Shown: positions 40,843 to 50,284, counted from the first letter of the stretch. The stretch: 64,000 nt of DNA from an uncultured Bacteroidales bacterium (GCA_902779705.1 CACZCR010000001.1:1-64000); one strand, 5' to 3'. Translations and numbers: made by a program. The notes: generated by a model from the sequence alone, not told the origin.

Positions 40843-41916
40843 ATGAAAAATATCTTATCTCAATTTGCCATCCTCAATGAGGTAGGCGAACCGAAGCCTT
40901 TGAAGATAGGCATTATTAATGATTCGTTTATTGTTCCTGCTAAGCACGCGGGTGAGAAGTCGTATTTTCTGCAGCGTATCAACCATCATATTTTCCAAAA
41001 TGTGGAGGGACTGCAGCAGAATATTCAGAAAGTGACTACTCATATTCGCCATAAACTGGAGGCTATGGGTGAGACGGATATCGAACGTAAGGTGTTGGAA
41101 CTGGTGCCTACTAAAGAAGGAAAACTCTACTATAAGACACCGGAGGGCGATTATTGGCGTGTGTATGTGCTGATAGAGAATGCTATTTCGCAAGAAAAAC
41201 TGACGCCTGCATCAGCTGAGTTGACGGGTGAGGCGTTTGGCCGATTCCAGTGTCAGTTGGCCGATCTGCCGTTTGACGAGTTGTGTGAGTCGATACCCAA
41301 TTTCCATAACATAGAGTTCCGCTTGTGGCAGCTGGATGAAGCTCTCAAAGCGGATGTGGCAGGACGCAAAGCCGCTTGTGCAGATATAATCGCCGAGATT
41401 GACAAGCGTCGTGAGGATATGTGTATGGCAGAGCGTTTGTTCCGTGAAGGAAAGCTGCCCAAACATATTAATCACTGTGACACCAAAGTGAATAATATTT
41501 TGTTTGACGAGGAGGGTAAGCCTATCTGTATTGTAGATCTGGATACGGTGATGCCGGGCTTTGTGCTGAGTGATTTTGGTGACTTTATGCGCTCGGCAGC
41601 CAATACCGGCCAGGAGGATGATAAGGATTTGGACAATATCCATGTAGATTTGGAGATCTTTGAGGCCTATACGCGTGGCTATCTTAGAGAGGCTACGTTC
41701 TTAACGGATATAGAGAAATCGTTGCTGCCGTACGGTTGTAAGTTGTTGAGCTATATGCAGACAGTACGATTCTTTACCGACTGGTTGAACGGCGATACGT
41801 ATTATAAGATCCAATATCCGGAACATAATCTGGTACGTACACGCGCACAATTGCGTTTGTTGGAAGAGCAAGAGAAAGTAGAGGAGCAAATGAAAAGCAT
41901 TATTGCTCGGTTGTGA
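40843..41916 (+). CDS. aminoglycoside-phosphotransferase-fold kinase, NahK-like
   Basis: 357 aa. An APH-fold sugar kinase: N-terminal lobe with GIINDSFIV and YFLQRINHHIFQNVEGLQQN, catalytic loop HINHCDTKVNNILFD (HxDxxxxN type), and the metal-binding CIVDLDTVMPGFVLSDFGDF. The pattern agrees with bifidobacterial N-acetylhexosamine 1-kinase (NahK/LnpB) and its Bacteroidetes relatives, which phosphorylate GalNAc or GlcNAc at C1. A HAD phosphatase lies 7 bp upstream and a CBM9-like gene overlaps downstream. Within a cluster holding galK, galM and beta-galactosidase, a role in galacto-N-biose-type sugar salvage is likely. Substrate inferred, not shown. Confidence 0.82.
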   Translation: MKNILSQFAILNEVGEPKPLKIGIINDSFIVPAKHAGEKSYFLQRINHHIFQNVEGLQQNIQKVTTHIRHKLEAMGETDIERKVLELVPTKEGKLYYKTPEGDYWRVYVLIENAISQEKLTPASAELTGEAFGRFQCQLADLPFDELCESIPNFHNIEFRLWQLDEALKADVAGRKAACADIIAEIDKRREDMCMAERLFREGKLPKHINHCDTKVNNILFDEEGKPICIVDLDTVMPGFVLSDFGDFMRSAANTGQEDDKDLDNIHVDLEIFEAYTRGYLREATFLTDIEKSLLPYGCKLLSYMQTVRFFTDWLNGDTYYKIQYPEHNLVRTRAQLRLLEEQEKVEEQMKSIIARL

Positions 41917-41933
41917 TTAAAGATGTTAGAATT

Positions 41934-42503
41934 ATGATTTTGAATGTCGATAAGGTCAATTGGCCGGATAGTTTTCCTTACGCTCCTCAGACGAGTGTAG
42001 AGGTTCGTAATGATCATGAGAACTTGTACTTGCATTGGCGAGTGAAGGGGGAGCAATTACGAGCTGTGACGACAGAGGATCAAGGACCTGTATGGGAGGA
42101 TTCTTGTGTAGAGTTTTTCTGTCAGGTGCCGGGCGATAAACACTATATGAATTTTGAGACCAATTGTATTGGTACTATGGTGGGTACGCGTCGTTTGGGC
42201 AAGAGTGAAGGAATAGTGCCTTTTACGCCGGCTCAGATGAGTATGATCAAGCGTCGTTGCACTTATGCGCGCGAGGCTTTTGAGGAGAAGGACGGAATGT
42301 ATGAATGGGAAGTAGAGCTGGAGATTCCGCTGTCGCTGATTTTTGGTGACAAGCAGCCTGTTTTCCCGCAGACTCTGTTGGTTAATTTCTATAAGTGTGC
42401 CGACTTGACCAAGAACCCTCATTACGTAAGTTGGCAGCCTATTCAGCTGCCAACTCCTAATTTTCATTGTCCGCAATTCTTCGGAGAGATTGTGTTGGAA
42501 TAG
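41934..42503 (+). CDS. CBM9-like carbohydrate-binding protein, no signal peptide
   Basis: 189 aa from the ATG at 41934. An upstream GTG at 41913, overlapping the kinase stop, would add 7 residues. The fold signature is that of CBM9-like (PF16011-type) domains: VEVRNDHENLYLHWRVKG, VWEDSCVEFFCQ, YMNFETNCIGTM, WEVELEIPLSLIFG and NFYKCADLTKNPHYVSWQPI. Such single-domain proteins are common in Bacteroidales sugar clusters, usually without a known function. The absence of an export signal is odd for a glycan-binding domain. Last gene of the plus-strand cluster. Confidence 0.85.
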   Translation: MILNVDKVNWPDSFPYAPQTSVEVRNDHENLYLHWRVKGEQLRAVTTEDQGPVWEDSCVEFFCQVPGDKHYMNFETNCIGTMVGTRRLGKSEGIVPFTPAQMSMIKRRCTYAREAFEEKDGMYEWEVELEIPLSLIFGDKQPVFPQTLLVNFYKCADLTKNPHYVSWQPIQLPTPNFHCPQFFGEIVLE

Positions 42504-42517
42504 TTATTCCACTTTTT
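42496..42517. terminator. bidirectional terminator between convergent genes
   Basis: TGGAAT (42496-42501), loop AGTT, ATTCCA (42506-42511), then CTTTTT. The hairpin contains the stop codons of both convergent genes (TAG 42501-42503 and, on the minus strand, TAA at 42504-42506). Confidence 0.65.
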
Positions 42518-45500
42518 GACCGAGAATAGAGAATATCTTATCACCACGCCGCAGGAATATTTGTCCGTTTCGGATAAATTTCTGCGGTGTTTCTGTGTCT
42601 GCTTCTACGATGTCGATATCGTTGCCTTCTTGTACGTTCTCTGATTTCCATTGTGCGCTTACTTCGGGTGCCGACCAGTTGTTGCGGTCATCAGCCGCAA
42701 AAGCGCCGTAGTAATACACTTGTCCTACGATAGCGGTAGGATCTACGCAATGTTCCTCAGTACCGCGGTAGATCTCAGTACCGTCAGTAGGAGAGGTTGG
42801 GAAGGCGTTGTCTTTGCGTACGATGACTGTTTGTGCGTAGTCGGGTGCAGGATAGACATCTCCTCCTAAGCTGAGGTCGTCGAGATAGAATGTACCGGAA
42901 ACGGAGTTACCGGTGGACACACCAAAGGAGATACGAGTGATACCTTCGCAGTGGTTTTTCTCATCGGTATTGGCATGCCAATCAAAGGCTGAGAGGGTGC
43001 GTAGGTCGATGCTAAGGGTCTGCCATGTACCTTTGCCAAGAGTGAACTTCTCGGTGTACCACCAGTCTTCGTTGCCATTGGACATGTTTTTGCATACGAG
43101 ACGGATAGCGGTGGAAGTGTTGTTACCTTTGAGTTTGAATGTCAGAATAGGTGTCTGATGCATGTCTGCCGGAACGTCAAATGCATATTCGGCAGCGGCA
43201 GTCGTCCAAGCGGTAGTGATGCTATAGTCACATTTGAGTGCTCCGTCAACAGCGCTGATTTGCATCGAGGCTCCTTCCTCACTGTCGGTAACCATTTTGT
43301 CCATGCCGTTGTTGAAATCCGTCAGCGGATTGTCGATATGAATGAGACGGGTAGGGTTTTGCCACGCGAGAAGGTATTTACCGTTGTTCTTGTATCCCAT
43401 CAGTCCTGTCGGTGCCGGTGGAGGAGTGACGTCTTCCTTTAGGTTAAGCACTACGGGTTTGGCGCCCATGAATGTTTGTCCACCAGAGGTGATGGCTGCA
43501 TAGACGTAGTATTTGCCTTTGGGCATAATGGTACGCGTTTGCCACGTGAATTTCTCGATTTTACTGCTCAGATTGGTGGCGATCGGAGTTAAGCCATCTA
43601 CGGAAGTAGCTCCTGCGGTTTGGGAATAGTAGAGCGATATAGTGGCGTCTCCTGCTGGATCGTAAGCCGACCAACGCAGTATGACAGAGTCTTCGACGTC
43701 GGTTTCGACGGAAGGTGCGGTGAAGTTGATTGACGGATTGATCACATTGCCTTCGAGCAGGAAGTCGTAGGTATAGAACGGTGTTCCTACTGAATCGTAA
43801 GCAGTGAGATGGATAGAGGATGCATCGGCAGCCATATCCAGCGTCGAGAAGCACGATACTTTCTTGTAGAAGAGCGAGTATTTGTAGTCAACAAGTTGTT
43901 TTTGTTGATCATAGTTAGCGTCTCGTCCACAGCCCGGGCGTACGTAGTGAACGCCGTCTTTGTAGAGGTGCTCGAAGGAGTGGTCATCACCAGATAGCGA
44001 GATGATATGTTTGCCGAGGGCTGCATATTTCTCCAGTAGTGGGGCAGCACGTTTCGGTTCTTCTGACCACTGGCCGTGGTAACCTGTGGTGTAGATACCT
44101 ACGTGGTGGCAAACGATGATCCACGGGCGCGTGCACGTATTTAATATGGAGTCAAGCCACTGGTATTGTTTGCAACCCTTTTGGAATTTAGGACTCGATT
44201 CGTCGAAGTTGAGGTTGAGAACCACTACATCTGCGTTACCGTAAACGAAGTGGAAGTACGATTCGCCACGTGGGTCGATGGTATCACCTTCTGATGGACC
44301 TTCGTGTGAGAACTGGTGGAAATAGTCATAGAAGGACGACCAGCGCAAGCCACGCGGGTCACCGGTCTCGTGGTTACCCGGGGAGGACATACACGGTACT
44401 TGGCCGAGGAATTTTTCGCCCGGTTTGAAGTAGTAGTTGTTCCAGTTACGGTCATTACCTTTGCTGGAAACGAAGTCGCCGTTCATGAGCGAGATGTCGC
44501 AATTGAGGTTGCAGATGAAATCCTGCATGTTACCCCAGTTGTTGCGAGCATTGCCGTGGATGTCGCTGATGGAGAAGATACGGTAAGCTGTGCCGGCTTC
44601 GGGCGCGGTCTTGGTCCAACTGATCTTCGGGCAGCGGCGGGTATCATTAGCACCTACGGTGAAGTAGTAGCGTGTGTTAGGTTGCAGACCAGTGAGGGTC
44701 ACTACGTGAACGTAGCCTTCGTCTGATACCACCCAACCATCACTGGTAGTGATGTGCTTATCGAGGTTGGTAGAATCGGTTCCGTAGTATACGACTGCTT
44801 CTGTGGGGTCTGTCTCTTCGGACATCTGCCAAAGGACTTTGACCGAGTTGGTGGTCGGAGCCATAGAGTACGGCATCTTGTACGGGACGTAGGGGTCATC
44901 GCTGTTATCGTATGACTCTTTGGAAACACCCCAGCGCGGGTCACCAACATTGCTACCGTCTGTACCCATGCCGACAGCGGGACTGTTGGCGTAAAGTTGG
45001 AAGTTGCCGTTAGCAGGATCTACGAAGTACGGGTTACGGTTCGCGCAACCTGCTTGTGAGCCGCCTGTGCCCACTTTGACGGGACCGTTGAAGGTAAGGC
45101 AGTTGTGTACAAAAGAGTTAGAACCATATACCGCAAAGCTGACACCGCCTTCTACCTGTTCGGGGTTAAGGAAGATACAGTTGGTGATGTGCGTTTTGTC
45201 GATATTAGCGGCATAAACCGGGCGCGTGTTCGTACTATTATAGAAGGTACAGTGGTCAATCTCAACACTGCCTTGTACGGGAGTCGCTACGTCATCTGCT
45301 TGGCCGGTCGGGTAGAGGTAGATGAACCGGTCTGCTCCTTTGATTCCTCCATCAAAGGTGCAGTTTTTTACCTCTAGGCTCTTGAGTTGCACATGTGCAT
45401 AACTTGCTTCGATAGCGCGGGGTGCGTTTTCTGCAGCAGGTCTCTCCATGCGGAAGATACAGTTGTCCACCGTCAGTTTGTTGATGTATGGAGTGGTGAC

Positions 45501-45899
45501 ATTGGTGGTGTAAGCGCGAATATATTTGCTTGGGCAACCGCTTAGTTCACAATTACGCACGGTGACGTTGTACGGAGTGGAAGCATCGACCATACGGATA
45601 GCTTCTGCTGTACTTTGGATATTGACTCCTTCGATCGTGAAGTCAGCCGTGATCTCAAAGCGGCTGGTAAGAGTAACGATAGGTTTGGCGCCGTTGGCTG
45701 CTTTGATCGTAATAGCGACGGTAGGTTTGACGGAAGACTCCGCATAGGTACCGTCCGTTAAGACTAATACATCACCTGCAGCAGCTTTGTCGACAGCTGT
45801 TTTGATCGTTCCCGAACCGGGGGATACGTTGACGGTAGCCGCAAACAGTGTAGTTGCACACAATAGTGCACTACATAAGGTTAGAATAGATTTTTTCAT
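42504..45899 (-). CDS. secreted 1131-aa beta-helix / purple-acid-phosphatase-like metallophosphatase
   Basis: Signal peptide MKKSILTLCSALLCATTLFA. Residues about 20-330 form a right-handed beta-helix of the DUF4957/DUF5123 type (GTIKTAVDKAAAGDVLVLTD, VRNCELSGC, GDPRWGVSK). An FN3-like purple-acid-phosphatase N-domain follows (about 340-430), then a calcineurin-like metallophosphatase (about 437-690): SISDIHGN, MNGDFVS, SPGNHETG, IIVCHHVGIY and SGDDHSFEH as the divalent-metal ligands (the last motif is GDDH rather than the usual GHxH). A beta-sandwich, a glycan-binding-like jelly roll (about 866-1013) and the C-terminal tail KFIRNGQIFLRRGDKIFSIL follow. Likely surface-exposed; substrate unknown, possibly phosphorylated glycans. 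Confidence 0.88.
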   Translation of the reverse strand: MKKSILTLCSALLCATTLFAATVNVSPGSGTIKTAVDKAAAGDVLVLTDGTYAESSVKPTVAITIKAANGAKPIVTLTSRFEITADFTIEGVNIQSTAEAIRMVDASTPYNVTVRNCELSGCPSKYIRAYTTNVTTPYINKLTVDNCIFRMERPAAENAPRAIEASYAHVQLKSLEVKNCTFDGGIKGADRFIYLYPTGQADDVATPVQGSVEIDHCTFYNSTNTRPVYAANIDKTHITNCIFLNPEQVEGGVSFAVYGSNSFVHNCLTFNGPVKVGTGGSQAGCANRNPYFVDPANGNFQLYANSPAVGMGTDGSNVGDPRWGVSKESYDNSDDPYVPYKMPYSMAPTTNSVKVLWQMSEETDPTEAVVYYGTDSTNLDKHITTSDGWVVSDEGYVHVVTLTGLQPNTRYYFTVGANDTRRCPKISWTKTAPEAGTAYRIFSISDIHGNARNNWGNMQDFICNLNCDISLMNGDFVSSKGNDRNWNNYYFKPGEKFLGQVPCMSSPGNHETGDPRGLRWSSFYDYFHQFSHEGPSEGDTIDPRGESYFHFVYGNADVVVLNLNFDESSPKFQKGCKQYQWLDSILNTCTRPWIIVCHHVGIYTTGYHGQWSEEPKRAAPLLEKYAALGKHIISLSGDDHSFEHLYKDGVHYVRPGCGRDANYDQQKQLVDYKYSLFYKKVSCFSTLDMAADASSIHLTAYDSVGTPFYTYDFLLEGNVINPSINFTAPSVETDVEDSVILRWSAYDPAGDATISLYYSQTAGATSVDGLTPIATNLSSKIEKFTWQTRTIMPKGKYYVYAAITSGGQTFMGAKPVVLNLKEDVTPPPAPTGLMGYKNNGKYLLAWQNPTRLIHIDNPLTDFNNGMDKMVTDSEEGASMQISAVDGALKCDYSITTAWTTAAAEYAFDVPADMHQTPILTFKLKGNNTSTAIRLVCKNMSNGNEDWWYTEKFTLGKGTWQTLSIDLRTLSAFDWHANTDEKNHCEGITRISFGVSTGNSVSGTFYLDDLSLGGDVYPAPDYAQTVIVRKDNAFPTSPTDGTEIYRGTEEHCVDPTAIVGQVYYYGAFAADDRNNWSAPEVSAQWKSENVQEGNDIDIVEADTETPQKFIRNGQIFLRRGDKIFSILGQKVE

Positions 45900-45921
45900 G
45901 TTGTTATAGGTTTTTAGTTAA

Positions 45922-46065
45922 TTACATGGGGTCATATATAACGCCGCCTTCTGTGCCGCCGGAGTATTGCAGTCCGGCGTTTCCTTGTACTGAAGCTACT
46001 TGACAAACAGCATTGCTGATGTACGTTATTGCTGTTGTGTGAGGAATGATATATGTCTTTTTCAT
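45922..46065 (-). CDS. 47-aa small protein, MKKTYI family-like
   Basis: An ATG at 46065 opens a 47-codon frame ending at TAA 45922-45924: it starts MKKTYIIPHTTAITYISNAV and ends with a glycine-rich LQYSGGTEGGVIYDPM stretch. It fills the gap between two large minus-strand secreted-protein genes in the same orientation (22 bp before one, 42 bp after the other). Small proteins starting MKKxYxxP with a glycine/serine-rich end are common in Bacteroidales, from memory, and have no assigned role. It has one Cys and a weakly hydrophobic centre and is not a classic signal peptide. Coding status is inferred from position, start and composition. Confidence 0.55.
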   Translation of the reverse strand: MKKTYIIPHTTAITYISNAVCQVASVQGNAGLQYSGGTEGGVIYDPM

Positions 46066-46107
46066 AATCAAAATTATTTACTATTTAACAATTTACGATT
46101 GTATGAA

Positions 46108-49100
46108 TTATTGGATTTTTGTTCCCATTACGTTGTAGCGGACGCCATTTTTGATGATAATTAGTTGTCCGTTTTCGATACGTTTTTCGGTGTTGTTGCT
46201 TTGACCGCTGACCAGTTCAACGTCAGTCACAATTTGCTCGCGTGTCACGATGCGTGCGTGTGAGAGAACATGTGCAGCTCCCGGAATGTTCACTTTGAAG
46301 TATGCACGCATACCCTTGATAGGCAGAGCTTCGGTTGGAAAGTAGAGCGCGTTGTTTGTAGCCAAGAAGAGATTGTTCTCGCTTGCTGGAATCTCGTCCT
46401 TGATAAAGTTGCCGACGAAGTCCACTACACCTCGAGTGTATTCCGGAACAGTCAGGTCTTTGATTGTTCTATTAGAGATGGTAGGATTGGTCACATCAGC
46501 GGCAGGTTTGATCAGATACGGAACGCCGTGTGACAATGTGTTGACATTCTCAAACTGCAAGTTAAGAACAGAGCCCTCCAAGGTGGCATCAACGAGTTGG
46601 AGTAGCTCGTATCCTTCGCCAAAGATATCCTCTAATGTACTGTTCGAACCTATAGAGAACGGCAAGCAGATAGTGTTGAACATACCTCCCTTAAATGTGC
46701 GTTTGAGCATAATGCGCTTGGGGGTGTTTTGATTTTCCACCAGCATGGTGTTGTTTTCTGCCAACTCGTCCAAAACAATGACATCTTCTTTTGCTGCTGC
46801 CAGACTGGTCAAGTATCCATCGGCGTGGTTGTTAATATTCGCCAGTTGTATGGTGTAGTTGCCATCAGCCGGAATAAGAACAGAAGAGATGGAAACTGTT
46901 CCTGTTCCGCTCTTGCCTTTGGAATCTTTGAATACTTGGTTGTTTTGGCTATCAGTAACAGTTAGTTCGTATATGCCATAGTTAGTGCCTGCCACATTGA
47001 GTGTGAATGTGTAGACTCCGGCTGTTGCCTGAATGTTCCATGTGGCATTTTCGTCAGCGATGCAATAATAGTGGTCAGCATCAGTGAAGTGGAGGCCATC
47101 GTTGTCTCGGTAAGCGCGAGTACTGAGCAGGGCGTCCGCCAAAGGAATATTGTTGTTAGGGATTGTAATAATTGCTCCGCCGGCATATTCGGGTTCGATG
47201 TTCATTACCCGGCCTTTGGAACCATCATAGTTTTTGATGCGAACTACATAGTCGTTTTCCGGCAGGTTGATGGCGTCGGTGGTAAATGAGAACGCTCCGA
47301 CAGTGTTGTTCCATACACTTTGTTTAGAATATATCAGTTCTGTCTCATCACTATTGTAGATACTAATGGTGTATTTTTGACCTAATGCATATGCATTGAA
47401 AGCGTTTGTTTTGAAGGTATAGTAGCCGCCGTCAGAATGTACATTCCATTTAGCGTAGGCATCTTCTAAGAGTGCGAAGTTGATGGAGTCGTTATCAATG
47501 TAAGCACCTTGCTCGAGTACTGCGTCTTGTGGCGTGAGAGTGGCCGGCAGGTCGACTATTCCTCCTCCGGCATAAACAAATTGTACGCCGAGCAGTTTTG
47601 CGTTGGAGTTAGTCAGGCTATTGACAACTTCGAGAATATAGTCACCAGCTTCAACAAGTTGCGGATCGATTTCGATGTTAACAGGGTCGCCTGTTTGGTC
47701 GTAGTTGGCGCCATTAGCAAATGTGATGGGGTCCTGATCGTTTTCGTTTCGATAGAGTTTAACGGTGTAGTTATGGCCGGAAGTGGTGCTTGCTTTGACG
47801 ATAGCCTTATAGTTGCTAGCAGTAGCAAATGACACGTTCCATTTTACCCAACCATTTTGGATAGTGCTGCCAGGGAAAGAGATTTTGCCATCAGTGCGTG
47901 TGCCTTCAGGAGAGAACCATGCGTCGTTGACAGTTGCGATACCCGGCATCTGGATGGTGTCGCCACCGGAATAAGTCATCGTAATGCTGGAAACACCGCA
48001 TTTAGACCAGCTGCGGCAGTTCAATAATTTGACGGTATAAACACCCGGTTCCGGGATGTATAATGAACCTAAATGAATGGTGGGATAGGTGCTGTAACCA
48101 TCCAATGAAGAACCGTTTTCATACAGTCCTTCGGCAACAGTGTCCAGTCTGACATTGTTTTCATCCCAAACTTCAACGCCGAAAATATGTTTTCCGTTTT
48201 GGTATGTTCCATCCGGTTTTCCTTCCCATTCATTATTCGCCATGTTAATAGTTACATCTACATAGCAAGCACGAGTGGCTTCAATAAGCCATGTCGCTTT
48301 TGCTGAAGTAGGAGTACTGCCAGTATAGCGGAGATAAGGATTATTAACACCATAGTGTTCATTCACCTCAATGCCGGCACCAATGGTAACTGCCTTTGCT
48401 GCAGTGAAGTTATAACCTGGATCGGCGAAATCAGTAGTGTAGTACGTTCCGGAAGTGTACCAACGGGGATCACCGAGATCAGAACCATCGGTAGCAGCAC
48501 CACGTGCCGGAGAAACCTCACCCGTAATATAATTGCCTGCTAACGTAAAATCACCGTTGGCAGCATCTGTGAAGAGAGGATCTGCATTCGGGAGACAAGT
48601 ACTAAGGTTTATATCATCCGCACGATGACCTTTTGTGCCTGATGTCAAATTGTATGAAAGACAATTATCAATTGTTCCGCCGTAGCAGTATGTGCCACAA
48701 CGAGCGTATGCTTCCGGATGAGCAAAGATACAATTGGAAATCGCAACTTTTGTGGATTTATAGACGCGAATGTCTGCATATCCACTAGCCGATGTCGGGT
48801 TGTTGTAGAACGTACAATGGTCAACCGTAACTTCAATATTCGGAGTTTTGGTTGAGCCATAATTGTCAACCTCAATTACACTGTGAGACAAATTAGAAAA
48901 GTTAGCAAAAGTCGAGTTCTTTACGATGATGCCTTTTGCTGTTTCTTTTGTATCAGAACCGGCACCAATGTAAATAGCATCGTGACTATTTCCTATACAC
49001 TTGCAGTCATTAATAATGACAGAATCCAAAGTACGTGCCGCACCAGCAGCATTAACCAAGTATTGAGCAGCAAAACCTGTCATTTCGCACTTCTCAAAAC

Positions 49101-49446
49101 GAAGTTCTTTGCCATCAGTAGCATCATACGAGCGAATGAAATACTCGTAGGAGCCCATTTCTGAGCCATCAAATTTGATGCCGATGAATTTAACCTTAGC
49201 ACCTTCTTTGATTTGGTTGTCTTTGTGCGTTTTGACGATTACTTCTGCGCCTTCCGCAGCCATGATGGTCATGTCTTTTGTGAAGATGAGACGGTCTGTT
49301 TCGTCATAAGTACCTGCTTCTAAAACAATAGTACTACCAGCCTGTGCTGCATTGTACGCATTGTAGAGAGCTTTTGTTCCGGGAGTAATAGCGTTTGCTG
49401 TCAAAGCAAGCAAGATTGCCGGGACTAGGAGGAATAATTTTTTCAT
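46108..49446 (-). CDS. secreted 1112-aa beta-helix protein with repeated carbohydrate-binding-like domains
   Basis: The start at 49446 gives the signal peptide MKKLFLLVPAILLALTANA. Residues about 20-330 are a right-handed beta-helix like its neighbour (GSTIVLEAGTYDETDRLIFT, CTFYNNPTSASGYADI, GDPRWYTSG). Then come four or five CBM6-like beta-sandwich units with recurring 'ATWxIxAxxxCYVDVTINM', 'VYTVKLLNC' and 'YAGGxIxxP' elements (about 360-960). A region with FNTICLPFSIGSNSTLEDIF and YLIKPAADV follows, a pattern frequent near the end of Bacteroidales secreted proteins. The C-terminal tail is ENGQLIIIKNGVRYNVMG. No catalytic domain was seen. It probably binds glycans at the cell surface. It leads the transcript continuing through the 47-aa ORF to the metallophosphatase. 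Confidence 0.88.
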   Translation of the reverse strand: MKKLFLLVPAILLALTANAITPGTKALYNAYNAAQAGSTIVLEAGTYDETDRLIFTKDMTIMAAEGAEVIVKTHKDNQIKEGAKVKFIGIKFDGSEMGSYEYFIRSYDATDGKELRFEKCEMTGFAAQYLVNAAGAARTLDSVIINDCKCIGNSHDAIYIGAGSDTKETAKGIIVKNSTFANFSNLSHSVIEVDNYGSTKTPNIEVTVDHCTFYNNPTSASGYADIRVYKSTKVAISNCIFAHPEAYARCGTYCYGGTIDNCLSYNLTSGTKGHRADDINLSTCLPNADPLFTDAANGDFTLAGNYITGEVSPARGAATDGSDLGDPRWYTSGTYYTTDFADPGYNFTAAKAVTIGAGIEVNEHYGVNNPYLRYTGSTPTSAKATWLIEATRACYVDVTINMANNEWEGKPDGTYQNGKHIFGVEVWDENNVRLDTVAEGLYENGSSLDGYSTYPTIHLGSLYIPEPGVYTVKLLNCRSWSKCGVSSITMTYSGGDTIQMPGIATVNDAWFSPEGTRTDGKISFPGSTIQNGWVKWNVSFATASNYKAIVKASTTSGHNYTVKLYRNENDQDPITFANGANYDQTGDPVNIEIDPQLVEAGDYILEVVNSLTNSNAKLLGVQFVYAGGGIVDLPATLTPQDAVLEQGAYIDNDSINFALLEDAYAKWNVHSDGGYYTFKTNAFNAYALGQKYTISIYNSDETELIYSKQSVWNNTVGAFSFTTDAINLPENDYVVRIKNYDGSKGRVMNIEPEYAGGAIITIPNNNIPLADALLSTRAYRDNDGLHFTDADHYYCIADENATWNIQATAGVYTFTLNVAGTNYGIYELTVTDSQNNQVFKDSKGKSGTGTVSISSVLIPADGNYTIQLANINNHADGYLTSLAAAKEDVIVLDELAENNTMLVENQNTPKRIMLKRTFKGGMFNTICLPFSIGSNSTLEDIFGEGYELLQLVDATLEGSVLNLQFENVNTLSHGVPYLIKPAADVTNPTISNRTIKDLTVPEYTRGVVDFVGNFIKDEIPASENNLFLATNNALYFPTEALPIKGMRAYFKVNIPGAAHVLSHARIVTREQIVTDVELVSGQSNNTEKRIENGQLIIIKNGVRYNVMGTKIQ

Positions 49447-49510
49447 AATATCAAATTTTAATGTTATTAATTTTCGGTTTTGGGAGTGGGGATGGCCCAC
49501 AAAATCGGTG

Positions 49511-49544
49511 CAAAATTACTAAAATATATTGAGCGTACGTACGC
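49511..49544 (-). promoter_or_regulatory. promoter region of the 1112-aa gene with a 12-bp palindrome
   Basis: Minus strand -7 TAATTTTG (CAAAATTA at 49511-49518). No TTTG occurs at -33; instead the perfect palindrome GCGTACGTACGC occupies 49533-49544, followed by a partial copy (CGTACATG). The position suggests an activator or repressor site overlapping -33. Confidence 0.5.
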
Positions 49545-49737
49545 GGGCGTACATGTTCTAAAACATAAAAACGAAAGATGGTGTCGTAATCTGCATAAAG
49601 TCAGAATGTTATGGCTCAGCATTGTTTCGGTCTTATTTATTTCGTAACATTTCGAAAATATGCATGGGGATGGTTCGTTTTTTAGGGATTTGTTTTTATA
49701 TTAGAATATTAAAATAGCAGACTAATAATGTATTAAT

Positions 49738-49803
49738 AACCTACTAATAACCTACTAATCACCTACTAATAACCTACTAATCACCTACTAATCACCTACT
49801 AGA
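49738..49803. repeat. 11-bp tandem repeat, 6 copies (MACCTACTAAT)
   Basis: Six 11-bp units alternate between AACCTACTAAT and CACCTACTAAT. They lie in the 948-bp gene-free stretch between the divergent genes at 49446 and 50395. No coding potential was seen. Confidence 0.85.
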
Positions 49804-49850
49804 ATAAGGTGAAGTGGGTTTGGCTGATGAGAGGGGACGTGAAAGGGTGG

Positions 49851-50150
49851 AGGTGGATGGAGGAGAACGGATGAGAACGGAGGAGAACGGAGGAGAATGG
49901 AGAAGGACTGAGGAGAACTGAGGAGAATGGAGGAGAACTGAGGAGAACGGAGAAGGATGGAGGAGAACTGAGGAGGACTGAGGAGAACGGAGAAGAACTG
50001 AGAAGAACTAAGGAGAATGGAGGAGAACGGAGGAGAACTGAGGAGAATGAAGAAGGATGGAGGAGAACGGAGGAGAACTGAGGAGAATGAAGAAGGATGG
50101 AGGAGAACGGAGGAGAACTGAGGAGAATGGAGGAGGATGGAGGATGGAGG
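49851..50150. repeat. 10-bp purine-rich minisatellite, about 30 copies
   Basis: About thirty 10-bp units based on AGGAGAACGG/AGGAGAACTG/AGGAGAATGG run in exact register over 300 bp, with a 40-bp higher-order unit repeated three times at 50021-50140. The plus strand is almost all purine except positions 8-9. Open frames across it on the minus strand (SSVLL-type repeats) result from the repeat and are not genes. The rest of 49447-50394 holds the promoters noted and nothing else recognisable. Confidence 0.95.
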
Positions 50151-50284
50151 CCGGGGCGTCTTTGGTATGTGTTTGAGAGAGTTTTCGAAAGATTGCGAAA
50201 CCGTATATGAAACGTGTAATGCGTAGATTTATAGCATGTTGCGTGAAAAGGTTTCGAAAATATGCTGTAAAACATAATTTGGGT

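Noticed and set aside
49799-50275. Minus-strand frame rich in SSVLL/SPPF repeats
   Set aside because: It is generated by the 10-bp minisatellite, which keeps all three frames open with period-10 peptides. It has no start context, domain or conserved end.
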